In this document: piece after piece, positions 32,206-39,341 of the stretch
Layout: the number at the start of each line of letters is the position of its first letter
How positions within the stretch are numbered: the stretch's first letter is position 1
Assembly: GCA_029263295.1 (NCBI GenBank)
Contig: JAJCXT010000045.1
Span: 1-39,341, forward strand
Source: Acidobacteriota bacterium
GTDB lineage: Bacteria > Acidobacteriota > UBA890 > WLXD01
Length of the DNA stretch: 39,341 bases
Direction of reading: 5' to 3'
Translations under genes and position numbers: made by a program
Notes under the pieces: model-generated
What the model saw: the letters and a program-made list of their open reading frames with translations, nothing else
Told to the model about the DNA's origin: nothing
The model's database searches: none

Positions 32206-32958
32206 CTAGGCTTTGCCGCCCGTACGTAGATAGGGCGCGAACTCATCCGGTAGCGCACTGGCCATGATCGCCGCGGCGGTTCGTTCAACGTCGTACTCGA
32301 CGCGGCGAAACTCGACGACAGGATCGGTGCCAGCTGCGATGTGTAGCTGGACGTAGCCGGCGCGCCAGTCGCCGTCTTTGGGCCGCCCGACCGAGCCGGT
32401 GTTCACGAAGTGCACGCCCTCGACGATGCGATGCCAGGGTTTGTGTGTGTGCCCGAAGGCAATTACGTCGCCAGCGGTCAGGCCCGCGAGATCGGCCATC
32501 TTGGTGCAGAAGGAGTCTGGCCGTTCCTCGGTCCAATAGAGCGTGTTGAGCGTTGGCGTGCCGTGCACCAGACACAGCCGCGATCCACCCGCGTGCCCTC
32601 CACGTGGTCTCAGGTCCATCCGGAAAGGGAGCTCGCCAAGGAAGGTCTTGGCCCGGGAATTCACGTGCTCCCGTGTCCACGCGTAGCTCTGGTGCGCGAG
32701 TTGTTCCTGATGGGCGTCCTCGTACTTGCAGCCACAATGCTCGTGGTCGGTGGCCACGGTCGAGTCGTAGTTTCCGGCCACTCCTGCGATGCCGCGCTCG
32801 CGGATGAGGGTCACTGTCTCGTTCGGCCACGGCGCGTAGCCGACGAGGTCACCCAGGTGATACGTGGCGTCGCAGTCGTCGCGCCGCTCAATGTCCGCAA
32901 GTACCGCTTCCAGCGCGGGTAGGTTCGCGTGGATGTCGCTAATCAGGGCGAAGCGCAT
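32206..32958 (-). CDS. Calcineurin-like metallophosphoesterase
   Basis: The 250-residue cytoplasmic protein has the five metal-binding blocks: D8 and H10 (SDIHAN), D37 (GDLVG), N63 and D65 (GNYDS), H132 (VHGTP), and H170 and H172 (GHTHKPWH). Such enzymes hydrolyse phosphomonoesters or phosphodiesters with two metal ions; this layout is close to the YfcE/MJ0936-like phosphodiesterases, but the natural substrate cannot be told. An extra cysteine-histidine cluster (DHEHCGCKYEDAH, about 71-83) sits between the third and fourth blocks and is not part of the usual active site. ATG 32958 has GAGGAA upstream. The NhaC gene converges on it with 30 nt between stops. Confidence 0.9.
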   Translation of the reverse strand: MRFALISDIHANLPALEAVLADIERRDDCDATYHLGDLVGYAPWPNETVTLIRERGIAGVAGNYDSTVATDHEHCGCKYEDAHQEQLAHQSYAWTREHVNSRAKTFLGELPFRMDLRPRGGHAGGSRLCLVHGTPTLNTLYWTEERPDSFCTKMADLAGLTAGDVIAFGHTHKPWHRIVEGVHFVNTGSVGRPKDGDWRAGYVQLHIAAGTDPVVEFRRVEYDVERTAAAIMASALPDEFAPYLRTGGKA

Positions 32959-32984
32959 GGTGCGTTCCTCATTCGCGCGGTGGG

Positions 32985-33278
32985 TCAGAGGACCATGCGC
33001 ACCGCGTCATGGCCACGCAGGGCTTCGAACAACCCCTGGCGCTGGCCGTGGTCCTGAACGGTGACCTCGACGTTGATCGACACAAAGCTCCCTGAACTGC
33101 TGGTGTTGGACAACTCGATCATCACGTCTTCAATGTCGATGACTTCGAGTACTGCCGCGCGAACCGACGCTTCATCGCTACCGATGACCTTGTACAGCCA
33201 GCGGCATGGGTACTCAATGTCGAGTTGGCCGGTGATCTCGTTGATCGTGACCTCGGGGAGGTCCTGTTCATCGCCCAT
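32985..33278 (-). CDS. DUF493 (YbeD-like) small protein
   Basis: The 97-residue protein has the ferredoxin-like fold pattern of the YbeD family: YPCRWLYKVIGSDEASVRAAV (about 23-43), SFVSINVEVTVQD (about 64-76) and the characteristic ending AVRMVL. The E. coli relative ends VRMVL in the same way. The family is widespread and likely regulatory, but its function is not settled. GAGGTG precedes ATG 33278 by 4 nt. It lies 26 nt from the metallophosphoesterase start on the same strand, so the two are probably one transcript. Confidence 0.9.
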   Translation of the reverse strand: MGDEQDLPEVTINEITGQLDIEYPCRWLYKVIGSDEASVRAAVLEVIDIEDVMIELSNTSSSGSFVSINVEVTVQDHGQRQGLFEALRGHDAVRMVL

Positions 33279-33342
33279 GGCGCACCTCGGTAGCTACTGG
33301 ATTCGGCGCCATGATACCGCGCTGCTCGCCGTCACCGCGCGC

Positions 33343-35919
33343 CTAGAACGTGGCCGCGAACCGGAGGTAGATGCGCGAGGGAACCTTGTTCAGGAACTCG
33401 CCGAACCGGGGGCTGTCGACCGTGGCGATGACGTCGCGCGGATTCGCGCGGAAGATGAAGTTCGTTACCAGAACCCCGGCGCGCAGCGGAATGCCCGCAA
33501 GACGGAACCCCTTTGTGACCTGAACGTCGGGCGACAAATAGTCGGGAAACTGGCGATCGTTACCTGTGGTCGCGTAGTCACGGTAGACGTCGAGGCTGCT
33601 CCACGGGAAGCCATTGCGCCACTCGATCGATGGCGAAACGATGAGTTCCCACGGCAGGTGGAACGTGCCCCAGATCACGACACGGTTTGGAACGTCATGC
33701 CGCAGGGCGGCTCGCTGGTTGCCCCTCAACACTGGCGCTGGCATGTCTGAGGCAACCAGCGAGAAGTCGTTCAGGTGGCCTTCAGCGCTCGAGGTCACGT
33801 AGGAGATGAACAGCTGATCCTGCTGGCCCACACGGATGTTGGCAGTCATCTCCACCTGCCTGGAGGACGAGCGGCCCACGTTGGTGAGGACGATTCCGAC
33901 CTCGTCGGGAACCACGAACGGCAGACTGCCCACGCCCGGAGTCAGAGGGATGGGCTCGTGCTCGACACGGTCGAAGACGAGTTGGTTGCGGGAATCGCGT
34001 TGCGTATAGGCGAGGTGAGCGGTGACACGTGCGCCGAGGCGTCGTGTCGCCGAGACCGTCCAGATGACCGCGCGTGGCGAATCGAGTTCCCCCTCTCGAC
34101 GCGACGGCAGGAACAGTCGCTCGCCATTGCCGTCTTCGTCCCAGGTCGTCTCCACCCGTGTCGGAAAGGAATCCCAGAACTGCTCTGCCAGGAAGACCCG
34201 GCGATGCACGACCCCAACCGCGCCCTTGAGCAGGGTCTTGCCGTCGCCGGTGAGGTCCCATGCTGCGCCGACGCGAGGGGCAAAACGCACACTGCCCACC
34301 GCTGAGTCGTGCGATATGCGCAGGCCGACATCGAGCCAGAACCGGGTGCTCGGGCGCCAGCGATCCTGTACGAACAGCGCACCCTCCCACTTGTTGCCTC
34401 GTTGCTGCTGGACAGCATCGGAGGAGGAACTGGTCGACTCGATGAGTCGTCGCAGTCGGCCCTCGTTGTCGTAGATCCGGATCGGGCCGTTCGTGTACGT
34501 GCCGTCGAGGTTCATCTGGTGCACCTCGAACCCGGCCTGCAGGAGGTGACGGCCCGACTCGGGACCCAGGACACGGTTGTAGACCGTCTTCAACTGCCAG
34601 TGCAGAGACCGCCGGCTCTGCGAGTTGAACGCGTTGCCGTCGTTATGATCGGGGAACATGTCGAACCCGGAACCGATGGGCAGCGCCTGCGGCTGGACTC
34701 GTGCGGACTGGCGATTGAACTGCACGGTGGTGTCGACGAAGCTGCGTTCGTCGAAACGATGCTGGTGGTTCGCTACCACGGCGATGGTGCCGTGATCGAT
34801 ATCGCTGGTGGCCTCGATGGGGGTCAGTCCAGAAAGTCCAGCCCTGGATAGCCCGTCGGGCGAACCGAGAAGCGTGAACCGCACATCGTTCCTGGTGTCC
34901 GGCTTCCAGTCGAACTGGGTGAGCGACTGCCACTGCTGCACGATGGTGTGATCGCCGCGGTCGCCGGGCGCGTCGAATATCTGCATGCGCTCGAAGCGGA
35001 ATCCGATCGACTGCGACATCGACAGTTCGGGCGAGAGCGAGCCGCTGAAGCGTACGCGCGGAGTGAAGCGGCGGATGCCCCGGTACTTGCCGCCTTTCAG
35101 CCACGGCCGCGGGAACGGGCTGACGATTCCAGTGTCCCAGTTTGTGCCGGCGGCTGCCGTGGTGACGTTCACCACGCCACCCAGGCGATCGCCGTACGCT
35201 GCGCTGCTCACACCTGACTCGAGCGACATCGTCTCGACCGCTTCGAGCGGCAGCTGCAGTCGGTACATGCCCGTGAAGGGGTCCATGAGATCGGCGTTGT
35301 TGAACAGGTACACGGAGTCGGCGGGCAGCGTGCCGCCTATGCTGATGAGCCCGTTGGGGCCGCGAACCACTCCAGGGAACACGGGTAGGGCGTCGAGGAC
35401 CTGCTCGACCGGCAGCGGCAGACGCGTCAGTTCACGGTTGGTGAGCTCGCGGCGGTCGGCGGTGGAGTCGGTGTCGATGATCTGCGGGGTGTCCGCGGAG
35501 CGCGCCAGGACCGACACCTCGACCGAGTAGGCAAACAGGCTGAGCCTGACGTCGGTCTCGAGGCGTTGCCCTGGCAGGATTACCACCGAGACCGCCTTCG
35601 GCGCCTGCAGCCCGGGCAGCTCCACGGCCAGGCGATAGTCACCATGCCGCAGTTCGGTGAACTCGAAGCGCCCTTCTGTATCGGCCTGGACACGATGCTC
35701 AGTTTGGCGCGGCGCCGGCCCAACGAGCTTCACGGTCACGTGCGGGATGGGCGTGCCGTCGGTTTCCACGATGGTGCCGCCGATCGCTCCGAGCCGAGAA
35801 CTGATGGGGCGCGGCTCCTCCTGACTCTGGAGTGCAGGCATCGCTGCCGCCGGCGCGGACGCCAGGATCGCCAGCAGGAGGGCGGCGACACCCCCGGTCG
35901 CTGCAAAGGGCAGCTTCAC
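33343..35919 (-). CDS. TonB-dependent receptor with carboxypeptidase-like N-terminal domain
   Basis: The 858-residue protein begins with a signal peptide (cleavage near AAA-MPA, about 26). A carboxypeptidase-regulatory-like domain follows (about 44-128, with GGTIVETDGTPIPHVTVKL). A plug domain (about 135-275) holds DALPVFPGVVRG and GVSSAAYGDRLGGVVNVTT. The rest is a beta barrel ending in a C-terminal Phe (RFAATF). Such receptors import bulky or scarce substrates such as siderophores, cobalamin, metals or oligosaccharides, with energy from TonB; the regulatory-like domain is common in Bacteroidota and Gemmatimonadota-type proteins. No exbB, exbD, tonB or ABC genes are in the window. GTG 35919 follows GGGAG with 6 nt spacing. 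It lies 84 nt after CopD on the same strand, so it may share its transcript. Confidence 0.88.
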   Translation of the reverse strand: MKLPFAATGGVAALLLAILASAPAAAMPALQSQEEPRPISSRLGAIGGTIVETDGTPIPHVTVKLVGPAPRQTEHRVQADTEGRFEFTELRHGDYRLAVELPGLQAPKAVSVVILPGQRLETDVRLSLFAYSVEVSVLARSADTPQIIDTDSTADRRELTNRELTRLPLPVEQVLDALPVFPGVVRGPNGLISIGGTLPADSVYLFNNADLMDPFTGMYRLQLPLEAVETMSLESGVSSAAYGDRLGGVVNVTTAAAGTNWDTGIVSPFPRPWLKGGKYRGIRRFTPRVRFSGSLSPELSMSQSIGFRFERMQIFDAPGDRGDHTIVQQWQSLTQFDWKPDTRNDVRFTLLGSPDGLSRAGLSGLTPIEATSDIDHGTIAVVANHQHRFDERSFVDTTVQFNRQSARVQPQALPIGSGFDMFPDHNDGNAFNSQSRRSLHWQLKTVYNRVLGPESGRHLLQAGFEVHQMNLDGTYTNGPIRIYDNEGRLRRLIESTSSSSDAVQQQRGNKWEGALFVQDRWRPSTRFWLDVGLRISHDSAVGSVRFAPRVGAAWDLTGDGKTLLKGAVGVVHRRVFLAEQFWDSFPTRVETTWDEDGNGERLFLPSRREGELDSPRAVIWTVSATRRLGARVTAHLAYTQRDSRNQLVFDRVEHEPIPLTPGVGSLPFVVPDEVGIVLTNVGRSSSRQVEMTANIRVGQQDQLFISYVTSSAEGHLNDFSLVASDMPAPVLRGNQRAALRHDVPNRVVIWGTFHLPWELIVSPSIEWRNGFPWSSLDVYRDYATTGNDRQFPDYLSPDVQVTKGFRLAGIPLRAGVLVTNFIFRANPRDVIATVDSPRFGEFLNKVPSRIYLRFAATF

Positions 35920-36003
35920 CGCGTACTCCCAGCTAAGAACGTCCCCGACCCCATGACGCCATTATGCACTGACCGCGCCAGCCGACAGGGTTCGATAGAG
36001 GGG

Positions 36004-36897
36004 TCACATCGATGCTGCAGGCAGGGGCAGGACGACCAGGAAGGCCGTGGCTACGAGAACCACTATCGCCACGGCGAGTTCGGCGGCCACCGCCCGGCGC
36101 AGCTCGTCGTTGGCCGCGACATCGCCGAGCCGTGGCTTGATCCGCTGCCAGTTGTGATAGCCGAGCGTGGTGATGATCGCGAAGCCGGTGATCTTGGCGA
36201 CCAGCACGCGGCCGTACACGGTCCAGATTAGATCCGCTGGGGAGGAGAGGTACAGGTAGGAGGTCGTCAGTCCGGTGAACAACAGTGCGCCTGCGCCTAG
36301 CAGAGCGAGGGGGGAGAATCGTTCGATCACGGTCGCCACCAGCGTCCTGTCGGGTTTCCGGCGCAACACCACGGCGAAGATGGCGAGCAGCGAGCCGATC
36401 CAGATCGCAGCTCCGGCGACGTGCACACTTTGGGCGAACACGGCGGGGCTCAGCCAGCCGCCTTCCACAGCGTGACCGGTGAGGGATTGCGAACCGGCCG
36501 CGATGAGCGCGCCGACGCCCAGGATCGGCCAGCCGGTGTTCACATGCGTGCGAACTAGAGCTGCTCCGATGAGGGCGAACGTTGCTGACGCGAACTGCAC
36601 GCGCCAGCCGGCGCCCCACGTGGTTTCCATCGCGATGATGCGGAGCGTCTCGGCGTCCACGCCCTCGTCCACGCCGAAGAACAACCAGGTCTGACCATAG
36701 AGGCTGGCAATGCGGCCGAGCGTGAGTGCCAGGGCGGCGATCAACGCGAGTCGGACCGCGTTCGCCCGCAGCCGTTCGGTGGTCGCGTTCAGGTCCGCGC
36801 TCAAACGGAGCGCGAGTCCGGCGCTGCCAACTAGCAGGAGGAGGGCGAGGTAGCAGCCGAACCGAACCGCGGCCAGCGCCACGGTCGAGGAGAGCAT
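36004..36897 (-). CDS. CopD-family copper-resistance membrane protein
   Basis: The 297-residue protein has eight predicted membrane helices and the CopD pattern: SLTGHA (H142), QSVHVAGAAIWIGSLLAI (H159) and ITTLGYHNW (H248) at helix ends facing the periplasm. CopD proteins are linked with copper import or homeostasis, usually with a periplasmic CopC; no CopC domain is fused here. ATG 36897 begins 2 nt after the stop of the lipoprotein gene, and its GAGGG ribosome site lies within the end of that gene, so the two are translationally coupled. The three neighbours on this strand form a likely operon. Confidence 0.85.
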   Translation of the reverse strand: MLSSTVALAAVRFGCYLALLLLVGSAGLALRLSADLNATTERLRANAVRLALIAALALTLGRIASLYGQTWLFFGVDEGVDAETLRIIAMETTWGAGWRVQFASATFALIGAALVRTHVNTGWPILGVGALIAAGSQSLTGHAVEGGWLSPAVFAQSVHVAGAAIWIGSLLAIFAVVLRRKPDRTLVATVIERFSPLALLGAGALLFTGLTTSYLYLSSPADLIWTVYGRVLVAKITGFAIITTLGYHNWQRIKPRLGDVAANDELRRAVAAELAVAIVVLVATAFLVVLPLPAASM

Positions 36898-36899
36898 GT

Positions 36900-38186
36900 C
36901 TAGTTGCCCTCGCCAGTCAGATCTGCGATCGGCAGGGAGGCCGTGCGGATCACGGCATCGTCGTTCAACGTGTCAGTCCAGGCGAACACCACACGGGTGG
37001 ACGTTGCGGTTACCCGCGGGAAGCCGCTGCTGCGCGCCGCACCTGTCTGCGCGAGGAGCCGCACAGGACCGACATCGCCGTCGGGCGAGACTCGCCGGTA
37101 ACGGATCTCGCCAGTGCTGTCTACCTGGCTCAACCAGGTCGCCACCACGCTGCCGTCGCCGAGCGACGCCAGGCCGACGCGTCCGAGCGTGGGCGCCTCG
37201 GCCGTGCCGCGCTCGAGCAGGATGGGGTCGCCCCACAGCGCGCCCCGGTCGTCAGTGAATGCCACCTTGATCTCAGGGGCGTCGTTTACCAGCGAGAACC
37301 AGACAACCGCGCCGGCAGCACCACCCGTGGAGACCACGACCGGGCCGTTTACCGGACACCCGGGGATCATCCATCCATCTGCGGCGACTGGCGATGGTTC
37401 GCTCCAGCCGTCAGCCGTCCGGCGAACCGTCCAGATGTCACGGATCTCGTCGGGGGAACGGTCACGGTAGACGACCACCAGGGTGTCTCCCAGATAAGCG
37501 GCGCCCGTCTGGCAGCAGTCGCAGGTGCGCAGGTCGAGTACCTCCTCGGGGCCCGGCGTTCCATCGGCGGCCCATCGGCGCCCGCGCAGGCTCATGTCGG
37601 CTCCGCCATTGTGCGGATCGAGTTCACTATTGGCGAACGCGCGCCCGTCGAGCCACACCGCGCTGAACCCACCGTCGTCCTCGGCCACGAGCGAGGTGAA
37701 GCCGTGCTCGGTGGGGGAGCTGTCGTCGTGGGCTTGCCAGGGTTCGCCCCAGGAGCCATGAGCGTCGGCGCGCGCAATCTTGACTCCGTAGGCCAGGCCG
37801 GCTTCTCCCAGGCTCTGCAACCAGTGGCCGGCAAGGCCGCCGTCACTCAGCTCGATCACCGACGGGAAGTCTGCCCAGTTCACGAAAAGATCATCGGCAG
37901 CGATGGCCGTGGTCGTCGCGCTCCAGGTGCCGTCGGGGCTCAGGGTAGCCGTGGCGACGCGGTGGCCGCCTTCGACGGGCTCCACCCAGGACATATGGAC
38001 CCGATCGTCCGTTCCCGCCGACAGGCCGGGCATGCCGCTGGCCGCAGCCGAGGGATTCTCGAGCGGTGCGGGGTCGCCGCCTACGGGGGCAGCCGGCAGG
38101 GTCTCCGTCGCTGGCTCGCAGCCGGCGGTCGTGGCGAGGATGACAGCGAGGATCGGAAAACGGCAAGCCGCAGGGTTCTTCTTCAT
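36900..38186 (-). CDS. Propeller-like lipoprotein with conserved-looking CDCC motif
   Basis: This 428-residue protein starts with a short basic region, a hydrophobic helix and the lipobox TTAGC (C23 lipid-modified), so it is an envelope lipoprotein. The body is a repeat of short strands with VXXXW or GXXXAVW blocks (for example VHMSWVEP, GFSAVWLD, GAVVWFS, VVATWLS, VVFAWTD), like a six-bladed sialidase-type propeller. Residues 222-225 read CDCC inside RTCDCCQTGAAYLGD, and C277 follows in IPGCPVNGP. I take these cysteines as a likely metal-binding or redox site, which is inference. I do not recognise catalytic sialidase residues. It is directly upstream of copD. Confidence 0.7.
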   Translation of the reverse strand: MKKNPAACRFPILAVILATTAGCEPATETLPAAPVGGDPAPLENPSAAASGMPGLSAGTDDRVHMSWVEPVEGGHRVATATLSPDGTWSATTTAIAADDLFVNWADFPSVIELSDGGLAGHWLQSLGEAGLAYGVKIARADAHGSWGEPWQAHDDSSPTEHGFTSLVAEDDGGFSAVWLDGRAFANSELDPHNGGADMSLRGRRWAADGTPGPEEVLDLRTCDCCQTGAAYLGDTLVVVYRDRSPDEIRDIWTVRRTADGWSEPSPVAADGWMIPGCPVNGPVVVSTGGAAGAVVWFSLVNDAPEIKVAFTDDRGALWGDPILLERGTAEAPTLGRVGLASLGDGSVVATWLSQVDSTGEIRYRRVSPDGDVGPVRLLAQTGAARSSGFPRVTATSTRVVFAWTDTLNDDAVIRTASLPIADLTGEGN

Positions 38187-38534
38187 AGCCGGAGATGCTG
38201 GCGGCTTTCCTCCTCGGAATCAACCTCGCGGAGAGCGGCCGGGAGACTGGCTCGTGTTGACGAGAGCACCGGGATCGAGGACCCCAAGGGCCTCGCGTGG
38301 CTTGGACGATCGAGAGCAAAACGTCTGAATACGGTTCAAATCACCCGAAAGAGCATTGAAACACAGCTAAACGCTCATAAAGATGCCTAAGCAGTCACGC
38401 ACAATGCGCGACAGTCGATGGCCCCATTGACAACTCTTGACCGGTGCGTTAATCAATAGAACTCTTACCCTAGCGTCAAAGTAGACTGCAACATCACGAG
38501 TCGGTGTCCAGCGCACTGGCGGGAGGCGATGGAC
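38187..38534. other. 348-nt divergent intergenic region
   Basis: This gap separates the minus-strand lipoprotein gene from the plus-strand thioredoxin-like gene. It contains an AT-rich patch at about 38325-38395 and a possible plus-strand promoter. I see no coding frame with family features, and no RNA gene. AGGAGG on the minus strand (near 38210-38215) lies 24 nt before the lipoprotein ATG, too far for normal use. Confidence 0.6.
38427..38455 (+). promoter_or_regulatory. Possible promoter of the thioredoxin-fold gene
   Basis: A perfect TTGACA (38427-38432) is followed after 17 nt by TAATCA (38450-38455), a poor -10 match. A start about 75 nt downstream fits ATG 38535. Confidence 0.3.
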
Positions 38535-39221
38535 ATGTCCAGTGCCCGAATACCCGAGTGGGCCTCTAGTGCGCTCACTCTCGTGATCGCTGCAGGCGCG
38601 GCATTCCTGATCTGGAGTCTTGCGGCCGAGAACCGACAGCTCAATGCGGAGATCACCGATCTCTACGCGGAGCGGAACTCGCTGCAGGAAACGACGGCGC
38701 TTCAGCTCTCGCTTGCGGAAGGCGAAACAGTTCCGGACACGCCTGTGGTGGGCCCGGCGGGAGAGACGGCCACACTGAGTGAGCTGGTTACCCGCGGTGG
38801 CGTGATCGCGTTTCTGACGACTACCTGTCCCTACTGCCAGGAAATGCTCCCGGTTTGGGCGCAAGTCTCCGAGCAGTACGCCGCCCGCGGCGTGCCGTTC
38901 GTGGGAGTGATGCTCGATACCGCGGCCGCCACCCGGCAGTACGTCACCGAACATTCCGTCGAGTTTCCCCTCTGGGCGCTCGCGGACCCGGCTACGGCCG
39001 ATGTGAAGGTGGCGATTGTCCCGTACACGCTCCTTGTCGAGGGGGGCGCGGTAGTGCGAGACACGTGGCCAGGATTTCTTGATCCGACAGAAACCGCGAT
39101 GCTCGCGGCGGCGCTCGACGACGAGTTGTTCGCCGCGCAACAGATGTTGTCCGGGTCATCGGTAGACCCCGATTGCTGCGAAGCCACGGCGTTAGGCACA
39201 GACGCCACGGGCGGGCAGTGA
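38535..39221 (+). CDS. Membrane-anchored thioredoxin-fold protein (TlpA/redoxin-like) with C-terminal Cys pair
   Basis: ATG 38535 is chosen over 38529 because GGAGG (38522-38526) then has an 8-nt spacer. The 228-residue protein has one N-terminal helix (about 12-30), a short coiled-coil-like stretch (about 31-58) and a thioredoxin-fold domain with CPYC (C98, C101) and the cis-proline loop IVPYTLL (P163). This orientation would place the redox site in the periplasm. A tail ends in DPDCCEATAL, with vicinal C214 and C215, which is not part of the usual fold. The family reduces or forms disulfides, for instance in cytochrome c maturation. It is divergent from the CDCC lipoprotein, suggesting related use. 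The remaining 120 nt of the window hold no recognised gene. Confidence 0.85.
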   Translation: MSSARIPEWASSALTLVIAAGAAFLIWSLAAENRQLNAEITDLYAERNSLQETTALQLSLAEGETVPDTPVVGPAGETATLSELVTRGGVIAFLTTTCPYCQEMLPVWAQVSEQYAARGVPFVGVMLDTAAATRQYVTEHSVEFPLWALADPATADVKVAIVPYTLLVEGGAVVRDTWPGFLDPTETAMLAAALDDELFAAQQMLSGSSVDPDCCEATALGTDATGGQ

Positions 39222-39341
39222 GCGTGCCGATGATTCATCCTCCCCAAACTCCAAGCCTGTGCCGAGGGGGACCCGACCAGCTGAGGTGAGAAGAAGTATC
39301 CATTCTCCACGTGTCTCCTTCGCACCAGCAGCCGGGAAGCT

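Noticed and set aside
36726-38390. 554-residue open frame on the plus strand
   Set aside because: It is antisense to the lipoprotein gene, has Arg- and Gly-rich composition typical of out-of-frame GC-rich DNA, and shows no family motif, while the opposite frame has a lipobox and repeats.
39230-39289. Short 19-codon frame after the thioredoxin-like gene
   Set aside because: It has no ribosome site or homologue that I recognise, and frames of this length are common by chance.

Overview
The window is high-GC and gene-dense, with about 30 protein genes and no rRNA, tRNA, CRISPR array or insertion sequence that I can see. A TonB-dependent receptor, lipoproteins, a small outer-membrane-type protein and many signal peptides ending near AQ point to a diderm bacterium. 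The mix of two-PDZ HtrA, M14 and M28 peptidases, a receptor with a carboxypeptidase-like N-terminal domain, and c-type cytochrome and CopD-type envelope proteins fits an uncultivated Gemmatimonadota- or Acidobacteriota-like lineage. That placement is inference from gene content only.

Layout. 1-2.0 kb (+): the end of a GAF-GGDEF-HD-GYP protein and a MerR/excisionase-type DNA-binding protein, closed by a strong hairpin facing the minus-strand htrA. 2.2-6.7 kb (-): HtrA protease, citrate synthase, nicotinate phosphoribosyltransferase. 6.9-8.3 kb (+): a beta-CASP metallo-beta-lactamase-fold nuclease. 8.3-13.2 kb (-): an M14 carboxypeptidase-like lipoprotein overlapping a channel-like protein built from four TM repeats, a tandem universal stress protein, and an amidohydrolase. 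13.3-16.1 kb (+): ligA with a cysteine-less carboxymuconolactone-decarboxylase-like protein and an unknown 107-residue protein. 16.1-22.0 kb (-): a surface-polysaccharide operon (GT4, flippase, GT4, large polytopic membrane protein), each junction a 4-nt stop/start overlap. 22.0-23.3 kb (+): N-formylglutamate amidohydrolase-family protein and DUF4126 membrane protein. 23.4-28.1 kb (-): FAD-linked oxidase, class II glutamine amidotransferase, a secreted protein with a probable 3' frameshift, and an M28 peptidase. 28.3-33.3 kb: a small outer-membrane-type protein (+), a cytochrome c-prime-like haem protein (-), an NhaC antiporter with a signal peptide and an apparent ATT start (+), a metallophosphoesterase and a DUF493 protein (-). 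33.3-39.2 kb: a minus-strand set of CDCC-containing lipoprotein, CopD-like protein and TonB-dependent receptor, with a divergent membrane-anchored thioredoxin-fold protein.

Most of the window is housekeeping or envelope biology. The parts most worth following are the lipoprotein/CopD/receptor/thioredoxin set at the right end (a candidate copper or thiol-redox envelope module), the haem protein at 29-30 kb, the non-AUG start of the NhaC gene, and the tightly coupled polysaccharide operon. I found no defence system, phage or clearly novel multi-gene machine.
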